Source: Vibrio pomeroyi
GTDB lineage: Bacteria > Pseudomonadota > Gammaproteobacteria > Enterobacterales > Vibrionaceae
Assembly (NCBI GenBank): GCA_041879425.1
Contig: CP090855.1
Location: 1,922,001-1,986,000, forward strand
DNA: 64,000 nucleotides
Direction: 5' to 3'
Positions 45,040-53,524 of the stretch are shown here, piece by piece. The position numbers were made by a program, and so were the translations under genes. Within the stretch, counting starts at the first letter, position 1. Every line of letters starts with the position of its first letter. A model generated the notes under the pieces. The model was not told the DNA's origin. It was given only the letters and a program-made list of their open reading frames with translations, and did no database searches.

Positions 45040-45810
45040 TTAATGGTGTTCTTCTGTTGCCATTGCTAAATAAACAACGGTCAGCACCATAAATATAAAT
45101 GCTTGTAAGAATACGATTAATATGTGGAATAAAGCCCATGGAACACTCAGTGCCCATTGCATCCACCATGGCATTAATGCAATAAGGATGAATATCATCT
45201 CGCCTGCATACATGTTTCCGAATAATCGTAAGCCTAGTGATATTGGTTTTGAAATTAATGTAATTAATTCAAGAACAAAGTTAACAGGATATAAAAGAGG
45301 GTTATCAAATGGCTGAGTAGTAAGCTCTTTGATAAAGCCTTTCAAACCTTTATTTTTTAACGTATAGGTTAACAGTAAAATAAACACACCGAGTGCCATC
45401 GACATTGGGATATTTACGTCCGCCGTCGGTAGATCTCTAAAGTGTTCAAGGCCGATTACTCGAGTTAACCCTGGTATTAAATCAATAGGTAATAAATCAA
45501 CTGCGTTCATTAACAACACCCAAACAAAAGTGGTTAATGCCAGTGGCCCTATTAATTTATCTTCCGCTTGAAAAATCTCTTTGACTAGGTTGTTAACAAA
45601 ATCAAAGATGAGTTCGATAAAACATTGAAAACGACCTGGAACACCGCTAGTGCCTTTGGTCACGACATATCGAAACGCCCCAATGAACAGTAAACCTGTA
45701 ATCCAAGATACCAACATTGAGTCAATGTTGAACGCCCAGAAACCATCACCAGTAGTTAAGAAGGTTAAGTGATGCTCTATGTATTCGTGAGCGGTAGTTA
45801 CTTGATCCAT
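45040..45810 (-). CDS. atpB: ATP synthase a subunit
   Basis: A 256-residue membrane stator. The essential arginine is in SLGLRLFGNMYAGE (near 196), which faces the c-ring carboxylate; late helices contain the conserved QAFIFMVLTVVYL. It starts one base after the atpI stop. Confidence 0.96.
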   Translation of the reverse strand: MDQVTTAHEYIEHHLTFLTTGDGFWAFNIDSMLVSWITGLLFIGAFRYVVTKGTSGVPGRFQCFIELIFDFVNNLVKEIFQAEDKLIGPLALTTFVWVLLMNAVDLLPIDLIPGLTRVIGLEHFRDLPTADVNIPMSMALGVFILLLTYTLKNKGLKGFIKELTTQPFDNPLLYPVNFVLELITLISKPISLGLRLFGNMYAGEMIFILIALMPWWMQWALSVPWALFHILIVFLQAFIFMVLTVVYLAMATEEHH

Positions 45811-45811
45811 A

Positions 45812-46213
45812 CTACGCGTACTCCGATCTATTAGAGGCAGTAATAAATGGTGTTAAGAAGTACCCAATCATTGTAAAAATGTACGCGTATAATATTACTG
45901 GGTTATCCAATTTGAAAAACTGGAATGCCAATATAAACATTAAGAACGTATAAGTTATTTTCACGACACGACTCATTTGCATTAAGTCACGTAAACTATA
46001 ATTAGGATTCTTACGTACCTTTAGGCTTGCATATATAAATCCAAACAGCGGAGGTAACATCGCAATTCCGATGCCCAAAGCTGAAGATTCCATATCTACT
46101 TTATTACCAAAAAACACTTCATATAAAACTACACCGATGGCTAATACTATTTGGCAGAGAACAACTCTTTTAGCGGCAACAAGGATGTCGCTACTTATCC
46201 CATTAAGCCTCAT
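45812..46213 (-). CDS. atpI: ATP synthase assembly protein I
   Basis: A 133-residue membrane protein with four hydrophobic helices, in the first place of the operon as AtpI always is. It helps c-ring assembly. Sequence is less conserved than the enzyme subunits; position supports the call. Confidence 0.88.
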   Translation of the reverse strand: MRLNGISSDILVAAKRVVLCQIVLAIGVVLYEVFFGNKVDMESSALGIGIAMLPPLFGFIYASLKVRKNPNYSLRDLMQMSRVVKITYTFLMFILAFQFFKLDNPVILYAYIFTMIGYFLTPFITASNRSEYA

Positions 46214-47019
46214 AATAAAACCTTATGTTAAACAGTGTAAGTTAATATAAAACACAGTTTAAATTTAACTTGTTACTACATTTCACTTGTTAATAACACT
46301 TGATTTGCTTTTAAGAAAAACCCTTGCTGGTTTTATATCTCCCTGACGAAATGAAACGGACATAAACTAATTCGTTATCGTTTCGACAAAATATAAATTA
46401 CGCCTAAAATTATGTGATCAAAACGACAAATATCGACATCAATAATTCCATTTTTGAAAGATGTGTTTTTCATTTATGAAAGTAATAATTCAATAACTTT
46501 ATTCATGAAAATTTTAGATGCTTTATTTTCAGTAAAAAGAGATGCTTTTTATCAAAATTAAAGGCGTTAATTTGGCAAGTTATGATCTTATCAATTAAGA
46601 CTATTCAAACACTTAGCTTCATTTCTAAGTTAACTATTTAACGCTATCCGACAAGGAGAGAAAGGCACTTTTAGCCAGTGATAAAGGCACTCGTTTGTTG
46701 AGTGATTTATCTATACGGCGTTCTCTATCTTAAAGTGATTATTTTTAAAAATAGTTTGTCACGATGTGATTTTTGACGCCTTTCTGGCATTCCGGAACGA
46801 ATAAATCGGCGCTTAAGATGAATATTATGGGAGTAACTCAGCCCTAAACATGGATGTAAAGAGCTGAAGGGCTTGGAAAAATCTGAAGGTTAGGGCAAAA
46901 AGCTCTGAATATAAGGTCAAATTATTGGGGTTAGAGGTGGAATTTCTTGATGTGCTCTTCTGTTAACGGTTCTGTTGGCGACTCTATCAACGGTTTTATA
47001 AGAGAGAGAACACACTCTA
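46214..47019. other. 806-bp intergenic region, promoter of the atp operon
   Basis: Extremely AT-rich in the first 400 bases. No open frame or RNA was recognised on either strand. It must hold the atpI promoter (leftward) and the 3' end of the LysR gene to the right. Confidence 0.55.
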
Positions 47020-47904
47020 TTACTCTTCTTCATAGCTCAGATATTGAATACACAAGTCGTGGAAGGCTTGAGCTTGTGGCGAAATCGTACGATCAGACAA
47101 TCTAAAAATACCGATCTGACGCTGTAGCGGCGGGTCAATCAACGGAATCCACACTAAGCGAGTCTCATTGGTAGGGAAGGCCAGCTTTGGCAGCGTGGTG
47201 ACGCCTATCCCAAGTTCTAATACCGAAAACAGCGAAGTGATGTTCTCCACGGAATAGAGCGCTTGTTCGCTGAGCATTCGCGCAGGTGTTGGGTCAAGTA
47301 GGGTGCACGTCCCGTTGCGAATGAAGGGTTGTTTTAACAAAGTTTGCCATTCGATTCCCTCTAACTGAGAGGCGATAGGGTTGTCTCTGAGGCAGACCAC
47401 ACCAATAGGATCGGACAGTAATGGCGTGAAATCGATGCTCTCTTCTTCTAAATGGGAGCTGTTTCCGAGGGCTACATCCACTTCTCCAGAGAGTAATCTT
47501 GCCTCTACACCAGCCGCATTATCATCAATCAAGCTGACTTCTACATTTGGGTACTGTTCACAAAAAGCCCCTAAAACGCTAGGGATTAATTTTGCTGCGA
47601 CCGATGGCACGCTCGCGATTCGAACTCTTCCTTGTTGTCCTGCCGCGGCTGCACGTAGGTCATTATCTAACGCTTTGTAAACATTAAGGAACTGAATGAT
47701 TTTTGGAAGGCATATTTCTCCGAAAGGTGTGAGCGTTGATTTGTTGCCTGTTTCAAACAGTGGCTGGCCGAGTATTTTTTCTAGCTCTTTTATCGATGTG
47801 GAAAGTGCCGCTTGCGAGCGATTTGCTCGATGAGATGCTGCTCGAAATCCGCCTTCTTCGACCACTAAAACAAAATGTTTTAACTGTTGTAGCTTAATAC
47901 TCAT
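47020..47904 (-). CDS. LysR-family transcriptional regulator
   Basis: A 294-residue LysR protein: helix-turn-helix 1-62 (FVLVVEEGGFRAASHRANRSQAALSTSIKELEKILG) and co-inducer domain 90-290. It is divergent from ridA with a 157-bp gap and likely governs the RidA/ALDH/M19/BCCT module to the right. Confidence 0.93.
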   Translation of the reverse strand: MSIKLQQLKHFVLVVEEGGFRAASHRANRSQAALSTSIKELEKILGQPLFETGNKSTLTPFGEICLPKIIQFLNVYKALDNDLRAAAAGQQGRVRIASVPSVAAKLIPSVLGAFCEQYPNVEVSLIDDNAAGVEARLLSGEVDVALGNSSHLEEESIDFTPLLSDPIGVVCLRDNPIASQLEGIEWQTLLKQPFIRNGTCTLLDPTPARMLSEQALYSVENITSLFSVLELGIGVTTLPKLAFPTNETRLVWIPLIDPPLQRQIGIFRLSDRTISPQAQAFHDLCIQYLSYEEE

Positions 47905-47951
47905 GGCACTGATCCTTCTCTAGCCCTTGCTATACCTTACTTTTTGAAAGG

Positions 47952-48000
47952 TGATAGATTTTATTTATCAAATGCACAAAATTTACCGTTAGATTTATCA
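47952..48000. promoter_or_regulatory. Possible LysR binding region
   Basis: The inverted repeat TGATA-N9-TATCA (47952-47970) overlaps the first of two ATTTATCA direct repeats 30 bp apart (47963-47970 and 47993-48000). It lies in the divergent gap between the regulator and ridA, where LysR proteins normally bind. Confidence 0.4.
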
Positions 48001-48061
48001 GCCGTCAAGGTGCAGTATTTAACCATCTTGAAACATAGTTGTTACAAAGTTGGATGGAATC

Positions 48062-48460
48062 GTGAACGCACAAACTAAAAAACACCCAGTAAAAACCGCT
48101 CTTTTTGCTTCAAAAGCACCGCTAGAGTGGGCAATCGTAAATAACGGCACTCTATACACCGCGCAGATTCCAATTGATGAAACAGGCGCAGTCGTAGAAG
48201 GCGGTATCGAAGCGCAAACGCGTCAGACTTTTAACAACCTTGTTCATACATTGGAGTGTGCAGGCGAATCGATGGATTCAGTGTTGCAAGTTCTGATTTA
48301 CGTGACAGACCGTGAATACCTAAAAACGGTCAACAGCGTATACGGAGAATATTTCAATGCACCTTATCCAAACCGTGCAGCGGTCGTCGTTGCAGGGTTA
48401 GCAAGAGAAGAGATGCTGGTCGAGTTCGTGGTTTATGCATCGGCGTCTCAACCTGAATAA
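48062..48460 (+). CDS. RidA-family enamine/imine deaminase
   Basis: A 132-residue YjgF/RidA protein. Start set at GTG 48062 with TGGATGGA upstream; a TTG four codons earlier is possible. Features: AIVNNGTLYTAQIPIDETGAVVEGGIEAQTRQTFNNLVHTLECAGESMDSVLQVLIYVTD and the terminal AAVVVAGLAREEMLVEFVVYAS. The arginine of the RidA active site (near NRAAVVVAG) is present. RidA hydrolyses reactive imines and enamines from amine or amino-acid oxidation; here it probably serves the catabolic module. Confidence 0.9.
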   Translation: MNAQTKKHPVKTALFASKAPLEWAIVNNGTLYTAQIPIDETGAVVEGGIEAQTRQTFNNLVHTLECAGESMDSVLQVLIYVTDREYLKTVNSVYGEYFNAPYPNRAAVVVAGLAREEMLVEFVVYASASQPE

Positions 48461-48656
48461 TTTGACTGTGAACTAAGGCTCTTTGCGGCTCAAAACTCTT
48501 TTGAATTAAAGCGGTTTATTGATACAAGCGATCGGGTTCACTTTAGATACAAAATGTACGACTTATTTTAGCAGTTAATTACCTGAATATTAACAGTTTA
48601 TTAATCAACCAGATGGTTGCCAGACTCAACCGCAACCTAACCGTTACAAGGACAGA

Positions 48657-50120
48657 ATGATGACTCAATTACAGAATGTTCAAGCAGAAAACGCACTTTA
48701 CATTGGCGGCGAATGGCAAGCGGGTGTAAGTACCGTTGCGAACATTAACCCATCAGATATTTCTGAAAACATCGGTAACTTTGCACAAGCAAGTGCTGAA
48801 CAAGTTCAACAAGCGATTTCAGCGGCAAAGCACGCTCAACCAGAGTGGGAAAAAACGCCGATTGAACGTAAGCAAGCGGTACTTCAAGCGATTGGTGACG
48901 AGCTGATTGCACGTTGTGATGAGCTAGGCACGCTTCTTTCTCGTGAAGAAGGTAAGCCTTTTGCTGAAGGCCGTGGTGAGATTTACCGTGCTGGTCAGTT
49001 CTTCCAATACTTCGCGGCTGAAGTGCTTCGTCAGATTGGCGACAACGCGGACTCAGTACGCCCAGGCGTTTCAGTTGAAGTGACTCGTGAAGCGGTAGGC
49101 GTTATCGGCATCATCTCTCCTTGGAACTTCCCGACAGCAACGGCTGCTTGGAAAATTGCCCCAGCACTGGCTTTCGGTAACAGCGTTATTTGGAAACCAG
49201 CAAACCTAACACCAGCAAGTGCGGTTGCGCTTACAGAGATCATCCACCGTCAAGGTATCCCTGCAGGTACGTTTAACCTTGTACTAGGTAGCGGTTCAAC
49301 GGTAGGTGATGCTCTGATCAACTCTAAAGAAGTGAACGGTGTGAGCTTTACCGGTTCTGTTGATACGGGTCGTAAGGTTGCGGCTGCTACAGCGCCAAAC
49401 TTCGTTCGTTGCCAACTGGAAATGGGCAGTAAAAACGCACTTGTTATCGCAGACGATGCTGATATCCAAACTGCGGTTGATGCAACGATTGCAGGTTCGT
49501 TCTCGGGTGCTGGTCAAAAATGTACCGCGTCTTCTCGCCTTGTGGTTATGGATAGCATTCACGACCAATACGTTGAAGCACTGATTAAGCGTATGAGTGA
49601 GCTGAAAGTGGGTCACGCATTAGAAGAGGGCGTGTTCATGGGCCCAGTTGTCGATGGCAACCAACTTGAAGCGAACCTAGGCTGGGTTGAGAAAGCACGT
49701 CAAAGCGGCGGTGAGCTGGCATTTGGTGGTGAACGCTTGAGCATGAAGCACGAAGGTTTCTACATGTCTCCAACGCTGTTCTTGAACACTAAGAACGATT
49801 GGGAAGTGAACCAAGAAGAAGTGTTCGCACCAATGGCGAGCGTGATTCGTGTTGCTGACTTAGAAGAAGCGATTGCGACAACCAACGATACTCGCTTCGG
49901 TCTAACGGGCGGCATCATTACTCAAAGCCTACGTACTAGCGCGATGTTCAAGCAACAAGCGCAAACAGGTTGTGTGATGGTGAACCTACCAACAGCAGGC
50001 ACGGATTACCACGTACCGTTTGGTGGCCGTAAAGAGTCTAGCTTCGGTCCTCGAGAGCAAGGCCAATACGCGAAAGAGTTCTACACAGTGGTTAAGACGG
50101 CTTACCAGCGTCCTTATTAA
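48657..50120 (+). CDS. Aldehyde dehydrogenase, alpha-ketoglutarate semialdehyde dehydrogenase-like
   Basis: A 487-residue NAD(P)-dependent dehydrogenase. Rossmann and catalytic motifs: SPWNFPTATAAWKIAPAL, FTGSVDTGR, catalytic glutamate in LEMGSKNALV, catalytic cysteine in GQKCTASSRLVV. The C-terminal segment FGGRKESSFGPREQGQYAKEFYT is typical of the KGSA dehydrogenase group. KGSA arises in hydroxyproline and sugar-acid catabolism, so a five-carbon semialdehyde is a reasonable substrate, not a proven one. AAGGACAGA precedes the start. Confidence 0.9.
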   Translation: MMTQLQNVQAENALYIGGEWQAGVSTVANINPSDISENIGNFAQASAEQVQQAISAAKHAQPEWEKTPIERKQAVLQAIGDELIARCDELGTLLSREEGKPFAEGRGEIYRAGQFFQYFAAEVLRQIGDNADSVRPGVSVEVTREAVGVIGIISPWNFPTATAAWKIAPALAFGNSVIWKPANLTPASAVALTEIIHRQGIPAGTFNLVLGSGSTVGDALINSKEVNGVSFTGSVDTGRKVAAATAPNFVRCQLEMGSKNALVIADDADIQTAVDATIAGSFSGAGQKCTASSRLVVMDSIHDQYVEALIKRMSELKVGHALEEGVFMGPVVDGNQLEANLGWVEKARQSGGELAFGGERLSMKHEGFYMSPTLFLNTKNDWEVNQEEVFAPMASVIRVADLEEAIATTNDTRFGLTGGIITQSLRTSAMFKQQAQTGCVMVNLPTAGTDYHVPFGGRKESSFGPREQGQYAKEFYTVVKTAYQRPY

Positions 50121-50184
50121 TCCACTTTCTAAATAAGAATTGGATAGCTGAAGATATTAACTTCCTAACTATCCAGCTATCGAA

Positions 50185-50211
50185 TTGGCCTGATTCACAG
50201 AGTCAGGCCAA
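50185..50211 (+). terminator. Hairpin after the ALDH gene
   Basis: Stem TTGGCCTGA / TCAGGCCAA around nine bases, 65 bp after the ALDH stop. No U-run follows, so it may only process or partly stop the transcript. Confidence 0.45.
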
Positions 50212-50330
50212 CATTCAAACCAAAGCAGCAAACGAACTTAGATAAGTGATTTAACCCATTTTTGAAAACATGTTATTTGAGCGTGTTTTCAAAACCGAGC
50301 TAGAACACTGAGCTTTCAATAGGAGTGGTT

Positions 50331-51326
50331 ATGTACCAGCAACGGATTGTTATAGATGGATTGCAATACTGCAATTGGAACAGAGAATATTTCCAAACAC
50401 TAAAGGCGAGCGGCATTACAGCAGTTCACGCTACCGCGGTTTACCACGAGACAGCTCGTGAAACCTTATCTCGTTTTGCAGAGTGGAACTTAAGATTCGA
50501 GCAGAACGCAGACCTTATCATGCCGATTCACTCAATGGCTGATGTAGAGACTGCAAAAGCGACTGGTAAAGTCGGCATTTTCCTTGGTGCTCAAAACTGT
50601 TCTCCAATCGACGATGAGATTGGTCTTATCGAAGTGATGCGTAAGCAAGGTCTGTTGATCATGCAACTGACGTACAACAACCAGAGCTTATTGGCAACGG
50701 GTTGCTACGAAAAGAACGACACCGGTATTACTCGCTTTGGTAAACAAGCCATCGAAGAGATGAACCGAGTGGGCATGATCATCGATATGTCTCACAGTGC
50801 CGAGCGCTCAACACTTGAAGCGATTGACTTGTCTTCTCGCCCTATTTGTATCAGCCACGCGAACCCAACGTTTGCTCATGATGCACTGCGAAACAAATCA
50901 AACGATGTGATTAAAGCCCTAACCGCACGCGGCGGCCTAATCGGATTCAGCTTATACCCATTTCACCTACCAAACGGCAGCCAATGTACGTTGGAAGACT
51001 TCTGCCAGATGGTTGCGACTACGGCTGACATGGTCGGCGTAGAGCACCTCGGTATTGGTAGTGACCTATGCTTAAACCAACCTCAAGCCGTTCTTGAATG
51101 GATGAGAAATGGTCGTTGGTCTAAAGCAATGGACTACGGTGAAGGCTCTGCGAACAACTCAGGTTGGCCAGATGCGTTGCCTTGGTTCTGCGGTAGTGCG
51201 GGTATGGAAAACATATATAACGGATTGATGCGTCATGGTTTTAGCGAGTCTGAAGCTGGGCAAGTCTTGGGAGAAAACTGGTTTAACTTCTTGAAAGATG
51301 GCCTAGAGCCTCAAAGCAAGGGTTAA
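50331..51326 (+). CDS. M19 (renal dipeptidase) family homologue, DgcA-associated type
   Basis: A 331-residue TIM-barrel amidohydrolase-like protein. Start at ATG after AGGAG. It matches the M19 group found beside dimethylglycine-catabolism genes of pseudomonads: VIDGLQYCNWNREYF, LLIMQLTYNNQSLLATGCYE, FGKQAIEEMNRVGMIIDMSHS, GIGSDL. The first metal motif of true dipeptidases, D-x-H-x-D, is replaced by DGLQYC, so dipeptidase activity is doubtful and a different substrate is likely. It sits upstream of the BCCT carrier. Confidence 0.88.
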   Translation: MYQQRIVIDGLQYCNWNREYFQTLKASGITAVHATAVYHETARETLSRFAEWNLRFEQNADLIMPIHSMADVETAKATGKVGIFLGAQNCSPIDDEIGLIEVMRKQGLLIMQLTYNNQSLLATGCYEKNDTGITRFGKQAIEEMNRVGMIIDMSHSAERSTLEAIDLSSRPICISHANPTFAHDALRNKSNDVIKALTARGGLIGFSLYPFHLPNGSQCTLEDFCQMVATTADMVGVEHLGIGSDLCLNQPQAVLEWMRNGRWSKAMDYGEGSANNSGWPDALPWFCGSAGMENIYNGLMRHGFSESEAGQVLGENWFNFLKDGLEPQSKG

Positions 51327-51556
51327 CGGTTTCTCGCGAGCCATCATCGAATTAGCAGCCTTGTAACAAACGTTCAATGAGCAAGTGCTGCTTAAACCAA
51401 TTTCACTATTCAAAAGGAACAACGGTCTATTTCGCAACGCGGTAACCCAAACATGGATTAGCCTGCCCAACACAAAAAATAATAGGGCAGGTGTTAAATA
51501 CACCCTTGTAGTCATCATTTAAATGACAGCTGCAAAGAAACCTCTGGAGTCAGAGT

Positions 51557-53164
51557 ATGTCTGATTTAACCAATAGCGTGAAATCTTCTAGCTTAAATGC
51601 GGGTCAAGCACACACAGCAATTAATGCAAAAAACAACACAAACGAGTCTGAGTCTACGTCAGACAAATTAGGTCTATCCAACCCAGCACTTTGGTACAGC
51701 GGCGGTTTTATCGCTCTGTTCGTGGCACTTGCTCTATTTGATGGCGAGCTGTTATCAAGCTTAGTAAATACTGGCTTTGCATGGTCTGTAAAAGTATTCG
51801 GTCCTTACTGGCAAATGCTTCTTCTTCTGACTTTTCTTATTGGTCTTGGCCTAGCGGCAGGGCGAACAGGCAAGGTTATTCTAGGCGGCATCGCTAAACC
51901 TGAAATGGACGGCTTCCGTTGGATGGCGATCATCTTCTGTACGCTACTGGCAGGTGGCGGTGTATTTTGGGCCGCGGCCGAGCCTATTGCTCACTACGTT
52001 AGCCCACCACCATTGTACGGCGCACAAGAAAACGCACAGCAAGGCGCGGTGAATGCGTTATCGCAATCCTTCATGCACTGGGGTTTCTTAGCATGGGCCA
52101 TCGTCGGTAGCTTAACGTCTATCGTGGTTATGCACCTTCACTACGATAAAGGCTTGCCGCTTAAACCTCGTATTCTGCTTTACCCAGTGTTAGGCGAGCG
52201 TGCACTGAAAGGTCACACAGGCGCACTGATTGATGCATGTTGTATTGTCGCAGTAGCGGCGGGCACCATTGGTCCTATCGGCTTCTTAGGCTTGCAAGTG
52301 AGCTACGCACTGAACGCACTGTTTGATATTCCAGATGGGTTCACAACGCAGCTGATCATCATCCTGTTCGCTATCGTTTTATACACATTATCGGCATTAA
52401 GTGGTCTTAACCGCGGAATGCAAATGCTAAGCCGTTACAACGTAATTTTGGCGATGGCATTGATGGTCTACATCCTGATCTTCGGCCCAACAAACTTCAT
52501 CTTCAATGGCTACATTCAAGGTGTGGGCAGCATGATTGATAACTTCATCCCAATGGCGACTTACCGTGGTGACGAAGGCTGGTTGAGCTGGTGGACAGTA
52601 TTCTTCTGGGGTTGGTTCTTAGGTTACGGCCCAATGATGGCAATCTTCATCGCTCGTATCTCACGCGGTCGTAGTATTCGCCAACTGGTATCAACCATTA
52701 GCCTGATTGCACCGTTTGTTACTTGCTTCTGGTTCACGATTGTTGGTGGCTCTGGCCTTGCGTTCGAAATCGCAGATCCAGGCAGCGTAAGTAAAGCGTT
52801 TGAAGGCTTTAACTTACCAGGCGCGCTACTGGCGGTAACGCAACAGCTACCGTTGCCAATGCTTATCTCTATTTTGTTCTTGATCTTAACCACGATCTTC
52901 ATCGTAACGACCGGTGACTCAATGACTTACACCATCAGTGTGGTGATCAGTGGTGAGACAGAGCCAAATGCAATTATTCGTACCTTCTGGGGTGTGATGA
53001 TGGGGGTAACAGCGTTAATTCTGATTTCGCTAGGCTCTGGTGGTATTTCAGCGCTGCAATCGTTCATCGTAATTACAGCGGTTCCGGTGTCCTTAATCTT
53101 GCTGCCATCGCTTTGGAATGCGCCTCAAATCGCAATCAAGATGGCGAAAGAGCAAGGTTTATAA
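51557..53164 (+). CDS. BCCT-family transporter
   Basis: A 535-residue betaine/carnitine/choline-type carrier with 12 expected helices after a 40-residue polar N-terminal tail. Family motifs: LLAGGGVFWAAAEPIAHY (helix 3 region), FFWGWFLGYGPMMAIFIARISRGRSIRQLV (helix 8). The tryptophan box of BetP (W-A-W-W-I-S-W) reads W-G-W-F-L-G-Y, and the helix-3 G-x-G-x-G reads G-G-G-V-F, so the substrate may not be glycine betaine. There is no long osmosensing C-terminal tail. GGAGTC precedes the ATG. Confidence 0.93.
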   Translation: MSDLTNSVKSSSLNAGQAHTAINAKNNTNESESTSDKLGLSNPALWYSGGFIALFVALALFDGELLSSLVNTGFAWSVKVFGPYWQMLLLLTFLIGLGLAAGRTGKVILGGIAKPEMDGFRWMAIIFCTLLAGGGVFWAAAEPIAHYVSPPPLYGAQENAQQGAVNALSQSFMHWGFLAWAIVGSLTSIVVMHLHYDKGLPLKPRILLYPVLGERALKGHTGALIDACCIVAVAAGTIGPIGFLGLQVSYALNALFDIPDGFTTQLIIILFAIVLYTLSALSGLNRGMQMLSRYNVILAMALMVYILIFGPTNFIFNGYIQGVGSMIDNFIPMATYRGDEGWLSWWTVFFWGWFLGYGPMMAIFIARISRGRSIRQLVSTISLIAPFVTCFWFTIVGGSGLAFEIADPGSVSKAFEGFNLPGALLAVTQQLPLPMLISILFLILTTIFIVTTGDSMTYTISVVISGETEPNAIIRTFWGVMMGVTALILISLGSGGISALQSFIVITAVPVSLILLPSLWNAPQIAIKMAKEQGL

Positions 53165-53173
53165 AAGAACTGT

Positions 53174-53224
53174 CTCTATAAAAGAGCAACCTCTACGACA
53201 GAACGAGCTCTATAAAGAGAAAGC
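53174..53224. repeat. 17-bp tandem repeat, three units
   Basis: Units CTCTATAAAAGAGCAAC, CTCTACGACAGAACGAG and CTCTATAAAGAGAAAGC, contiguous, starting ten bases after the BCCT stop. Confidence 0.75.
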
Positions 53225-53255
53225 ACTTTAAAGATATTGATTTAACAAGCAACAA

Positions 53256-53279
53256 ATCAGCCTTCGAAAGAAGGCTGAT
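53256..53279 (+). other. Stable GAAA-tetraloop hairpin
   Basis: Perfect 10-bp stem ATCAGCCTTC / GAAGGCTGAT closed by GAAA. Because no U-run follows, it is more likely a structural or processing element than a terminator. Confidence 0.6.
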
Positions 53280-53524
53280 GCAAAAACTCCGAAAGGAAGA
53301 GTAAAAACCGTACTGGTGAAGATACATCGGACGGCAACTATTTAGGTGAAGAGACCTAGTCAGGACAAATAATAAGGGGCGAGTTCACTTGCCTCGATAA
53401 CATCAATAACGATTAGAAACGTGAAAGCTAACCAACATACTGTCGCAACAATGCTTCAAATGACGGCAACGATCGGTTCTGAATGGCTAGCAAAACCCTT
53501 ATAACTACAAAGGTGGTGAGCAAA
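53280..53524 (+). other. Long leader of the 579-residue gene, possibly structured RNA
   Basis: No gene. Segments CTCCGAAAGGAAGAGTAA (53287-53304) and GGTGAAGATACATCGGACGG (53316-53335), plus the small hairpin TAGGT-GAAGAG-ACCTA (53342-53357), loosely recall glycine-riboswitch elements but do not fit its full consensus. Treated as an unassigned leader. Confidence 0.35.

Noticed and set aside
53280..53360. Glycine riboswitch call
   Set aside because: Only loose motif similarity; conserved core order and pairing could not be completed, so it is listed as an unassigned leader.
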